DNA from: Campylobacter sputorum subsp. sputorum
GTDB lineage: Bacteria > Campylobacterota > Campylobacteria > Campylobacterales > Campylobacteraceae
DNA: 64,000 bases
Direction: 5' to 3'
NCBI RefSeq assembly: GCF_008245005.1
Contig: NZ_CP043427.1
Location: 1,426,001-1,490,000 of the forward strand
A model generated the notes under the pieces. That model was not told the origin of the DNA and made no database searches. It was given only the letters and a program-made list of their open reading frames with translations. The position numbers were made by a program, and so were the translations under genes. Below, piece by piece: positions 27,008 through 33,970 of this stretch. Position 1 is the first letter of the stretch. Every line of letters starts with the position of its first letter.

Positions 27008-27013
27008 ATTATA
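27008..27013 (-). promoter_or_regulatory. -10 element TATAAT for rpmE-rsmI
   Basis: TTATATAATAAAAG on the minus strand lies 40 bases upstream of the rpmE ATG, in the 70-base gap after rsmE. Confidence 0.45.
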
Positions 27014-27038
27014 TAATAAATTTAATAAAAAATCAAAT

Positions 27039-27698
27039 TTATAAAAGCAGCTTTCCTACAATGCCTATAATAGCAGTTTGTGAACGCAAAATGAAATTTG
27101 AATTTAGCGAATGACTTTTTGGAATTTTTTCTATATCATTTTTTGAAAAACCACCTTCTGGACCGATAAATAGTATCTCGTTTATATCTTTTTGTAAATT
27201 TAAACTTTCCCCATTAAAATCAATCCTTGTGATATTTTTATATTTTTCAAGCATTTTTTCAATACTAGGATAAATTTCTATTTCTAGGGGTAAATTTCTG
27301 CCACATTGCTCACAAGATGATATCAAAATTCTTTCACATCTGTTTATGTCAAATTTGAAATTTTTTTGAGAAAATTCAGCATAAACCAAAATAAGCTTTT
27401 TTAACCCCATTTCATTTAAATACGGCAAAGTTTTTTCTACTATTTTTATATCAACTATACTCCAAGCTATGCTTAGATTTGATACTAAATTTGAAACTTT
27501 TTGAGAGCTTTTTAAATTTAAAAGCATATTTTTTTTGGAAATTTGAGAAATTTCATAAACATAATTTAACTCATCTTTTAAATTTCTAATGTTTATTTCA
27601 TCGCCAATCTTTACTCTTCTTGCTTTTAGATGTAAAAATTGATCGTCTTTTATGATTATACTATCATTACAAGCATCATTTGAGTATAAAAACTGCAT
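27039..27698 (-). CDS. rsmE: 16S rRNA (uracil1498-N3)-methyltransferase
   Basis: It is a SPOUT-fold methyltransferase with 219 residues. The family signatures are FIGPEGGFSKNDIE and NFILRSQTAIIGIVG, plus the N-terminal PUA-like HLKARRVKIGDEI. Its start overlaps the end of the preceding membrane protein gene by one base. Confidence 0.93.
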   Translation of the reverse strand: MQFLYSNDACNDSIIIKDDQFLHLKARRVKIGDEINIRNLKDELNYVYEISQISKKNMLLNLKSSQKVSNLVSNLSIAWSIVDIKIVEKTLPYLNEMGLKKLILVYAEFSQKNFKFDINRCERILISSCEQCGRNLPLEIEIYPSIEKMLEKYKNITRIDFNGESLNLQKDINEILFIGPEGGFSKNDIEKIPKSHSLNSNFILRSQTAIIGIVGKLLL

Positions 27699-28090
27699 TA
27701 AATCACACTCGCAAATAATATTATGAGCAAATCTAAACAGACTTTTATATTTGCCTTTTTTCTAAACTCGATAAAACTTTTTGTTTTTATTGTTTTTTTT
27801 AACATTTTAAACTCGTAAATCCCAAGTCCAATAAGCAAAAAAACTGATAAAATCATAATATAAGAATTATAGCTGATATCAAATTTAAGCACAGAAGCCA
27901 TGTTAAAACCGCTTAAAGCTATAAGCGTAAGCATTGTATAGTAAAATGGGAAAAAATTGCGAAGCCTAATGGCGTATCTGACATCGCCTACTTTATAATT
28001 TATAAGCAAAAAATGAACAAATATGGCGACTAAAATCACGCAAATAAAACCAATATGCATTTTATAGCTTGTTGTATAAAAAAGCTCCAT
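27698..28090 (-). CDS. Conserved four-helix integral membrane protein, unknown
   Basis: It has 130 residues with four hydrophobic helices, and no motif I recognise. The gene sits between a lipoprotein gene (TAATG overlap of one base) and rsmE (one-base overlap), so all three are coupled. A homologue is in the same place in C. jejuni (Cj0157c region, remembered). Confidence 0.75.
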   Translation of the reverse strand: MELFYTTSYKMHIGFICVILVAIFVHFLLINYKVGDVRYAIRLRNFFPFYYTMLTLIALSGFNMASVLKFDISYNSYIMILSVFLLIGLGIYEFKMLKKTIKTKSFIEFRKKANIKVCLDLLIILFASVI

Positions 28091-28269
28091 TACTGCTCTG
28101 CTACTGGCTCTGGTGGATTTTGCAAATCTATATTTGGCTTATTTTCATTAATGCCAATTGGAACATCACTTGGCGGATCCGTAAAATTTCTATCCATAAT
28201 TTCCTTTGGCTCATCACTACAAGCGGTTAAAAAAAATATAAACATAAGAAATAAAAATATTTTTCTCAT
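28090..28269 (-). CDS. Small lipoprotein (59 aa)
   Basis: The ATG at 28269 opens a 59-codon frame. The product has a type II signal peptide ending in LTAC (lipid-attached Cys17). A short Pro/Asn/Asp-rich tail follows (DPPSDVPIGINENKPN). It starts one base after the queD stop and ends in a one-base overlap with the next membrane protein gene. Function is unknown. The lipobox and tight packing make it a credible gene despite its size. Confidence 0.75.
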   Translation of the reverse strand: MRKIFLFLMFIFFLTACSDEPKEIMDRNFTDPPSDVPIGINENKPNIDLQNPPEPVAEQ

Positions 28270-28851
28270 TTAGCACTCTTTTTTTGTTTGTATAATTTTA
28301 CCAGCTTTAATCTTTTCAAACAATAATTTATCTTCCCATTCATCGATTATATCTGGCGAAAATTTAATATCTTCAAGCTCTATTTTACCCATATTTTCAT
28401 TATATGCATCATCTCTAAAACACTGCGCGTAGCTAGTTGCAGTTTCGTGAACTATAATGCTATGAAGTTTAACATTTTTCTCTCCATTATTCATTAAACT
28501 TAGCGATAAAAGTTTGTCAATTAGCACAAAAAATATCCTGCAAAACTGCTCTGCACTTGGATTTTGCGGTATTTCTATCCATCTTTTTGAATGTTTTTTC
28601 ATATCTTTTATATAATTTTCATCATCTTTGTTATAAAGCGTAGTTGCATGATCAAAGCTATCTACAATAGTTTTTATGCCATCTTTCATTAATCCAAAAT
28701 CATAAACCATACCAGCATTGTCTAAAAAATTTGACTCAAGCAAAACCTCGCATTTATAAGAATGCCCGTGTATGCTTGTCTTACATCTTTTTGAACTACA
28801 AAATCTTACAATGTGAGCATTTTCAAAATCAAATATCTTTCTTATTATCAT
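28270..28851 (-). CDS. queD: 6-carboxy-5,6,7,8-tetrahydropterin synthase
   Basis: It converts dihydroneopterin triphosphate to CPH4, the precursor for queuosine. The zinc histidines His13, His28 and His30 (in SIHGHSYKCEV) and the catalytic-type Cys23 are visible. At 193 residues it is longer than the usual 120-residue QueD, with insertions in the middle, as in C. jejuni. It overlaps queE by one base. Confidence 0.92.
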   Translation of the reverse strand: MIIRKIFDFENAHIVRFCSSKRCKTSIHGHSYKCEVLLESNFLDNAGMVYDFGLMKDGIKTIVDSFDHATTLYNKDDENYIKDMKKHSKRWIEIPQNPSAEQFCRIFFVLIDKLLSLSLMNNGEKNVKLHSIIVHETATSYAQCFRDDAYNENMGKIELEDIKFSPDIIDEWEDKLLFEKIKAGKIIQTKKEC

Positions 28852-29603
28852 TAAACTCCCTCTTTATCATTCCAAAGCCTGATATGAAGCCTGTCTGTGT
28901 AATTATACCCATTTTTTATACAAAAATCACAAACTTTGGCTGCGTTTGAAATAATCTCAGTTTGTGTTGCACCCATTGGCATACAATAAACTTCATTTGG
29001 CACAATGTCTAAAATTTCTTTTATCTCTTTACTTAAATTTGATATATCTTTTGCATTTAAAACAAATTTATAAAAACTATCTTTTGCATTTTTCTTTATA
29101 GCTCTAAGAGCATCTAAATTTATACGATTTTGCCTGATTTCTCCACTATTTGATAGCTTTATACTTACACAAAAAATACAACTTTTTAAAAAGCTAAATT
29201 TATCAAAATCAACAAAAACACTGCCATTTGTCTCAAAATGCACTTCAAATTTATGATTAAGAAGATAATTTATAAATTCACAAAAAATATGATTTTTATG
29301 ATGAATTAATGGCTCGCCACCAGTAATTACTACAATAGGTTTTAAATTTATTGGAATTTTTGCAACACTTAGATTTAGTAGCTCTTGTAAATTTGAAATA
29401 TTTTGATATGAAAAATGCGAAGTTTCAACAGCTTTTATGGTATCACAACCTACTAAAATTTCACCTGTTTTTAGGGATTTTAAATTTACACCAAAGCCTG
29501 TGCATCTAAGGTTGCACCCAGCAAATCTTACAAAAAGTGCGTATTTTCCAGAGTATTTGCCCTCGCCTTGGATACTTATAAAACTCTCAACTAAGCTTAA
29601 CAT
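28851..29603 (-). CDS. queE: 7-carboxy-7-deazaguanine synthase (radical SAM), atypical Cys spacing
   Basis: It makes the deazaguanine core of queuosine from CPH4. The family start SIQGEGKYSGKYALFVRFAGCN is clear and VITGGEPLIH is the SAM-binding GGE motif. The cluster cysteines are Cys30, Cys34 and Cys53, giving CX3CX18C instead of the usual CX3CX2C. The 18-residue insert (TGFGVNLKSLKTGEILVG) sits before the CDT motif. It lies between moaA and queD with overlapping ends. Confidence 0.92.
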   Translation of the reverse strand: MLSLVESFISIQGEGKYSGKYALFVRFAGCNLRCTGFGVNLKSLKTGEILVGCDTIKAVETSHFSYQNISNLQELLNLSVAKIPINLKPIVVITGGEPLIHHKNHIFCEFINYLLNHKFEVHFETNGSVFVDFDKFSFLKSCIFCVSIKLSNSGEIRQNRINLDALRAIKKNAKDSFYKFVLNAKDISNLSKEIKEILDIVPNEVYCMPMGATQTEIISNAAKVCDFCIKNGYNYTDRLHIRLWNDKEGV

Positions 29604-30565
29604 TAACCGCCCGTCTCGTAAAAAGCACGATTTGAAATTTCATTAGTATCTTCGCCCCACTTATTTTTTTCTGGCTTATTGTTTATAACATTTCGTAAAA
29701 TCTCGCTAGCAGCGACTATATCTCTATCTTTAACAGCTTTTTTTATGCTAAGTGCATCATCAAAATACAAACAAGGTATAAGCAAGCCCTCAGCACTTAA
29801 TCTAATACGATTGCAGCTTTGGCAAAAGTCGTGTTTATGGGGTGCGATTATACCAAACTTATAACCATCTTCTAACTCAAAAAGTGAAGATGGCGAATTT
29901 GGTTCTTTTTGAAGTTCTTTTATAAAATGTTTTTTAGAAATTATGTTTAAAATCTCATTTTTATCTAAACCATTTATCTCGCTGCTTCCGTGTGTATTTT
30001 CCATATATTCTATAAATCTTATTTGAGCATTTTTTGATTTAGCAAAATTGATTAAATCAATCAATTCATCATCATTTATTCCTTTTAATGCAACTGTATT
30101 TAACTTGATTTGAAAACCATTTTCAACTCCAGCTTCTATACCTTGCAAAACATTGCCTAAGATATCTTTTTGTGATATAAATTTAGCTTTTTTGGGATTT
30201 AGTGTATCAAGCGAAATATTTAACCTTTTTAATCCAGCATTTTTAAGTAGGGCTGCTTTATCTTTTAAAAAATACCCGTTTGTAGTCATTGCAAGATCAA
30301 GTCCTTTTTTATAGTCATTTATCATAGCTATAAATTTATCCACATCTTGCCTAACAAGAGGTTCACCGCCAGTTATCCTTATCTTATCAATACCCTCATC
30401 TATGGCTACTTTTACAAACAAAAACAACTCTTCAAAACTAAGTAAATTCTCTTTTGGCTGCCACTCAAATGGCTTTGTAGGCATACAATATTTGCATCTA
30501 AAATTACACCTACTAGTAACTGAAACTCTTAAATAATTTATTTTTCTTCCATATTTATCTATCAT
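29603..30565 (-). CDS. moaA: GTP 3',8-cyclase MoaA
   Basis: It is a radical SAM enzyme for the first step of molybdopterin synthesis. The N-terminal cluster is CNFRCKYC (Cys20, Cys24, Cys27). The C-terminal cluster region has [20 protein letters not shown], and the chain ends with the essential GG. At 320 residues it has normal length. It overlaps queE by one base and works with MobA from this window. Confidence 0.96.
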   Translation of the reverse strand: MIDKYGRKINYLRVSVTSRCNFRCKYCMPTKPFEWQPKENLLSFEELFLFVKVAIDEGIDKIRITGGEPLVRQDVDKFIAMINDYKKGLDLAMTTNGYFLKDKAALLKNAGLKRLNISLDTLNPKKAKFISQKDILGNVLQGIEAGVENGFQIKLNTVALKGINDDELIDLINFAKSKNAQIRFIEYMENTHGSSEINGLDKNEILNIISKKHFIKELQKEPNSPSSLFELEDGYKFGIIAPHKHDFCQSCNRIRLSAEGLLIPCLYFDDALSIKKAVKDRDIVAASEILRNVINNKPEKNKWGEDTNEISNRAFYETGG

Positions 30566-30577
30566 AATTTTCCTAAT

Positions 30578-31102
30578 TTATGTACGCAAAAGACCTCTGA
30601 TTTTTAGTATCAAATTTACTTTGCCTACACTTAATTGTAAATCTTTCGCAATACTCTCAACGCTTAATCCGTTATTATAAAGTGATACTATTTTTTCTTC
30701 ATCGCTTCCATTGTTTGGCGGAGAAATTTTAGTTATACTTTTTGTTCTTTCTTCAAGATCGTAAATTCTATCTTGTTGCTCTGATTGAAAATTTTCTATA
30801 GCTTGTTCTATGTTTTGTATAGAGTTAATCACGGGTATGATTTTATCATTTATCTCAGATTGTATTTTTAATGCAAGTCTTTCTTCGATATTTTGTAAAT
30901 CTTCAGTTTCTTTGGGCAACGAAGCTGTTATTTCAAGAGTTTGAAGTTGTTTTTTTATAGCATGGTTTTCTTTCATTAAACTATCTAAAATTTTTTCATA
31001 TTTTGAAAATTTTCTAGTCATTTCAGAATCTTTCATATAAGAAAGTGCTATAACTATTAGCAAAACAATGCCAAATGCTATAAATGCTGTGATTTCTATC
31101 AT
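30578..31102 (-). CDS. Membrane-anchored coiled-coil protein with C-terminal HTH-like motif
   Basis: It has 174 residues. One N-terminal membrane helix (IEITAFIAFGIVLLIVIALSY) is followed by a long coiled coil (about 30-130). A C-terminal helix-turn-helix-like stretch (VSLYNNGLSVESIAKDLQLS) resembles the DUF6115 type. Function is unknown. It overlaps the upstream hypothetical by 4 bases and lies 12 bases before moaA. Confidence 0.75.
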   Translation of the reverse strand: MIEITAFIAFGIVLLIVIALSYMKDSEMTRKFSKYEKILDSLMKENHAIKKQLQTLEITASLPKETEDLQNIEERLALKIQSEINDKIIPVINSIQNIEQAIENFQSEQQDRIYDLEERTKSITKISPPNNGSDEEKIVSLYNNGLSVESIAKDLQLSVGKVNLILKIRGLLRT

Positions 31103-31623
31103 ACAACGCCTTTCATTTCGCGTATTAACTCTCGCTCTCTTTGAGAGACATAACTATCCCAATCTTTTTCATCGCTAAAGCTCATTTTATCAATGCTAGC
31201 TATACTTTTGCTTTTTGCTATAAATACTACAGGAACTTCTCTTTTAGGAAATACTGGCAAAAATATCCTGCCATAATATTTATTATTTATATCAAATTTT
31301 TCATCTTTTATCTTAAAATATCCATATCCTATAGAAATTATATGACTTTTATCGGTTAAATTTAAATAAGTATCGGCGTGATTTCCGTCTAATTTTTTAT
31401 AAAGCATATCTACTTTTTTATGTAATTCTACAATAAGTTTTAGCAAAATTTTATCAGTTTCATCGGCATTACCATTTGCTTTTTGATGTCTAATCCACTC
31501 ATTTATCGGATCAATACTATCTTTTGATAAGGTATCAAATTCTTCCATAAATGCTGTTTTATTTTTTTCAAATTTATCAAATTTGATATCAAAAAAAGCG
31601 TCTACTAATCTTACATCGTCCAT
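31099..31623 (-). CDS. Conserved hypothetical protein, possibly PilZ-like
   Basis: From ATG 31623 the product is 174 residues, soluble, with an N-terminal helical half and a C-terminal beta-rich half (SIGYGYFKIKD, YGRIFLPVFPKREVPVVFIA). I do not recognise it with certainty; the C-terminal half could be PilZ-like. A TTG at 31635 in frame is the alternative start. The gene starts inside the end of ubiA and overlaps the next gene by 4 bases, so the three are coupled. Confidence 0.7.
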   Translation of the reverse strand: MDDVRLVDAFFDIKFDKFEKNKTAFMEEFDTLSKDSIDPINEWIRHQKANGNADETDKILLKLIVELHKKVDMLYKKLDGNHADTYLNLTDKSHIISIGYGYFKIKDEKFDINNKYYGRIFLPVFPKREVPVVFIAKSKSIASIDKMSFSDEKDWDSYVSQRERELIREMKGVV

Positions 31624-32486
31624 AAATCTATCCAAATAAAAATAAACAACATTATGCCAAGATATCCATTTAGTGTGAAAAATGCTTTATCTATCTTGCT
31701 AAAATCTTTTCTTACAATCTGATGCTCTTTAAAAAGTATAAAAGCACTCAAAATGATACCAAAATACGCCCATCCGCCAAGATTAGCAGACCATGCAAAC
31801 AATAACCAAAATATAATAGTTATAAAGTGAAACATAGCAGATATAAACATAGAAGCCTCTACTCCATATCTTGATGGTATGCTAAAAAGTCCGGTTTTTT
31901 TGTCATAATCAATATCTTGAAGCGAATAAAGCACATCAAATCCAGCAACCCAAAATGATACGCCAAAACAAAGCAAAACGCTCCAAAGTGGTATATCAGC
32001 ACTTACAGCAACAACTCCAGCAATGGGTGCTAATCCTTCACAAAGTCCCAAAACCACATGAGCAAGCGAACTAAATCGTTTAAAAAAAGAATATCCGCCA
32101 AGTGCTATAAGTATAGGAAAGGAGAGTTTAAATGCTAAATCATTTATGAAGTATGCTATAAAAATAAAAGCAAAGGCGTTAAAAACTATAAAAATAATTA
32201 AATTTTTTTTGCCAATTCTTCCATCAACACTTGGTCTATTTGCACATCTGGGATTTGGTCTATCTATATCCTCATCAAGATATCTATTTGTAGCCATCGC
32301 AAAATTTCTTGCAGTTACAGCACAAAGCGTTCCTAATATAAAAAGTTTTATGCCAAACCACATTGTGCCATTATCTATCTTAGAAGCCACAATCATTGAC
32401 ATAAAAATGAATGGCAACACAAATACAGAGTGCTTAAAAACTATAAGTTCGTTGATATCTTTTAAAACTTGCATAAATTTATTCAT
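31611..32486 (-). CDS. mqnP: UbiA-family prenyltransferase, probably MqnP of the futalosine menaquinone pathway
   Basis: It is an inner-membrane prenyltransferase of 291 residues with about eight helices. The two Asp-rich motifs are NRYLDEDIDRPNPRCANRP and DVLYSLQDIDYDKKTG. In Campylobacter, which lacks ubiquinone, the UbiA homologue is assigned to prenylate dihydroxynaphthoate in menaquinone synthesis. MqnD and the futalosine-type nucleosidase in this window support this. Annotation as UbiA is equally common. Confidence 0.88.
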   Translation of the reverse strand: MNKFMQVLKDINELIVFKHSVFVLPFIFMSMIVASKIDNGTMWFGIKLFILGTLCAVTARNFAMATNRYLDEDIDRPNPRCANRPSVDGRIGKKNLIIFIVFNAFAFIFIAYFINDLAFKLSFPILIALGGYSFFKRFSSLAHVVLGLCEGLAPIAGVVAVSADIPLWSVLLCFGVSFWVAGFDVLYSLQDIDYDKKTGLFSIPSRYGVEASMFISAMFHFITIIFWLLFAWSANLGGWAYFGIILSAFILFKEHQIVRKDFSKIDKAFFTLNGYLGIMLFIFIWIDLWTM

Positions 32487-32645
32487 ATTTTACCTAGTGT
32501 CAAAATTTAGTAATTTTATTATATTTAGCTTAATATTTAGTTAAAAACTTCGGTTTTTTGGTATGAAAATATATTAAATTTTTTAAATTTGTAAATTTTG
32601 AAGCAATAATCAAAATAATTTATAAATTTATAAGCTTATGTTTGA

Positions 32646-32651
32646 TAAAAT
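32646..32651 (+). promoter_or_regulatory. -10 element TAAAAT for tRNA-Met
   Basis: TTTGATAAAAT lies 26 bases upstream of the tRNA 5' end. No -35 box is evident. Confidence 0.4.
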
Positions 32652-32676
32652 CGTCAATTCTATTTATTTATTGTGT

Positions 32677-32753
32677 GTCAAGGTAGCTCAGCTGGTTAGA
32701 GCGCTGGTCTCATAAGCCGGAGGTCGAGAGTTCAAGTCTCTCTCTTGACACCA
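32677..32753 (+). tRNA. tRNA-Met (anticodon CAT)
   Basis: It has 77 bases with encoded CCA. The acceptor stem GTCAAGG pairs with TCTTGAC, the D arm is AGCTCAGCTGGTTAGAGC, the anticodon CAT is at 32711-32713 and the T loop is TTCAAGT. It lacks the initiator features (three G:C pairs below the anticodon loop, mismatched first pair), so it is an elongator Met. A lysidine-modified tRNA-Ile is the alternative for any CAT anticodon. Confidence 0.93.
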
Positions 32754-32790
32754 TTTACTCTATTTTTAACTTAAAGTAGCAACTTTAAAT

Positions 32791-33069
32791 TTAGCTCTTT
32801 TTTCCAGTCCATAAATTATTTTTAAAAATGCCTAAAATATAAATATCGTCTTTTAAAATTTCAAATGGTATTACATAACCTTTAAAAATTAGTTTTCTTA
32901 CATTTTCATCATCTTTATATTTTGGATAAGCTAACGGATAATATGGAATGTTTTCAAGTTTTAGAAATAAATCATCACTAAATTTTAAGGCTCTATTTAT
33001 ACTATCTTTTTTTATAAAGTCCGTTATGCTTTCTAGCTCACCATAAAACTGCTATGTATAAACTAGCAA
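32791..33069 (-). pseudogene. ParE/RelE-type toxin, inactivated by an in-frame amber codon
   Basis: The minus-strand frame reads QFYGELESITDFIKKDSINR … ILKDDIYILGIFKNNLWTGK, matching the ParE/RelE toxin fold. A TAG at 33052-33054 interrupts it after L-L-V-Y-T from a TTG at 33069. No ATG, GTG or TTG lies in frame downstream of the TAG. The gene follows the antitoxin by 2 bases in the normal antitoxin–toxin order. It is therefore a dead toxin, unless the amber codon is read through or is a sequencing error. Confidence 0.75.
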
Positions 33070-33071
33070 AT

Positions 33072-33338
33072 TTAAAGCCCTAAAATGTGATTTTTAATGC
33101 TTTGCTTTACTTCATCGTGGCTTAAAAGCTTAGCCCTTCTGCTGTGTATAGCTTTACTTCTTTTTTTCACTTCGTTGTAAATTTCATCATCGCTTAAAAT
33201 CGGTAAATTATGTTCTAAATAATCGCCTAAATACTCATTTATATTTAACTCTTGGTTTTGTTCTTTTGCTAAGTTTTTAAGCAGTTTTATGGCTTCATCT
33301 AAAAAGCCCTTATTTGCCTGTATTATTATGCTTTGCAT
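33072..33338 (-). CDS. Antitoxin of a RelBE/ParDE-type module (toxin partner broken)
   Basis: It has 88 residues with a helical, charged sequence: QSIIIQANKGFLDEAIKLLK at the start and LSHDEVKQSIKNHILGL at the end, the latter resembling toxin-binding tails of such antitoxins. It sits immediately upstream of the toxin pseudogene. The ATG is preceded by AAAAGGGGCGG. It is intact, so it may persist as an orphan antitoxin. Confidence 0.7.
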   Translation of the reverse strand: MQSIIIQANKGFLDEAIKLLKNLAKEQNQELNINEYLGDYLEHNLPILSDDEIYNEVKKRSKAIHSRRAKLLSHDEVKQSIKNHILGL

Positions 33339-33386
33339 TACCGCCCCTTTTTTTATTTAATTATATAAAAATTAGTTTTATGATAG

Positions 33387-33552
33387 CTAAATTTGATTAA
33401 ATATTTTTATAACTTCATTAAGTTCGTTATCTTTGTTTAGCTTTGCATATCTCATCGTTTGTTTTATGTCTTTATGATTTAAAAGCTTTGATATTGTAAA
33501 TAATGGCCTTCGATATTATGGCTAATTGAATAGCAAAATATGCTGCTGTTAA
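33387..33552 (-). pseudogene. C-terminal remnant of a tyrosine recombinase (phage-type integrase)
   Basis: The minus strand up to 33503 reads LFTISKLLNHKDIKQTMRYA and then KLNKDNELNEVIKIFNQI before a stop. This is the C-terminal box of tyrosine recombinases, with the H and the nucleophile Tyr of TMRYA. Upstream the frame is broken; a weakly similar stretch (FAIQLAI) continues in another frame to about 33552. No complete integrase remains. It lies near tRNA-Met, the usual attachment target for such elements. Confidence 0.65.
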
Positions 33553-33559
33553 TGGCTAA

Positions 33560-33930
33560 GCAATACCAAAAAAAATAAATCTCTAAGCTACCAAATATAA
33601 CTTTCCAAATTTATATACTATGTTGTATAAAAAATCTATTTGTTTTAAAATAAATTAAAATCTTACATAGCAAATTAGCAATAAAGCAAATAAAATATCT
33701 AAACAGTAAGATTATAAAATGCTCATAAATTTAACAAATAATCTTAAAAAATTATATTAATTTATTTATTTTATATTTTTGCTAGATAAATTTTAATTTT
33801 TATTTATAAAATCCCTTAATTTAGTATATTAAATATATTTATAAAAAAACCTTTAAAATATAACTTTTTTATTTTTATTGATAATTTATATCGTTTAACT
33901 CTAAATTTGTTTAAGTAAGTTTAAACTTCA
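33560..33930. other. AT-rich stretch without recognisable genes
   Basis: I see no open frame with coding character on either strand. The arms AATCTTAC and GTAAGATT form a wide inverted repeat (about 33659-33716), which may be chance. The rest is A/T runs leading into the nrdD promoter. It is probably decayed element DNA plus the nrdD upstream region. Confidence 0.5.
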
Positions 33931-33937
33931 CAAATGA

Positions 33938-33943
33938 TATAAT
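33938..33943 (+). promoter_or_regulatory. -10 element TATAAT for the nrdD operon
   Basis: AATGATATAAT lies 27 bases upstream of the nrdD ATG. Just before it is the palindromic sequence GTTTAAGTAAGTTTAAAC, a possible operator. Confidence 0.5.
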
Positions 33944-33970
33944 CCAAAATCACAATTTTGAGGTTACATA

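Noticed and set aside
27001-27038. Possible small RNA in the rsmE–rpmE gap
   Set aside because: Only a -10 and a short leader are visible; there is no hairpin or conserved fold.
33659-33716. Inverted repeat AATCTTAC … GTAAGATT
   Set aside because: Arms of 8 bp about 42 bases apart in very AT-rich DNA are expected by chance; kept only as a note.
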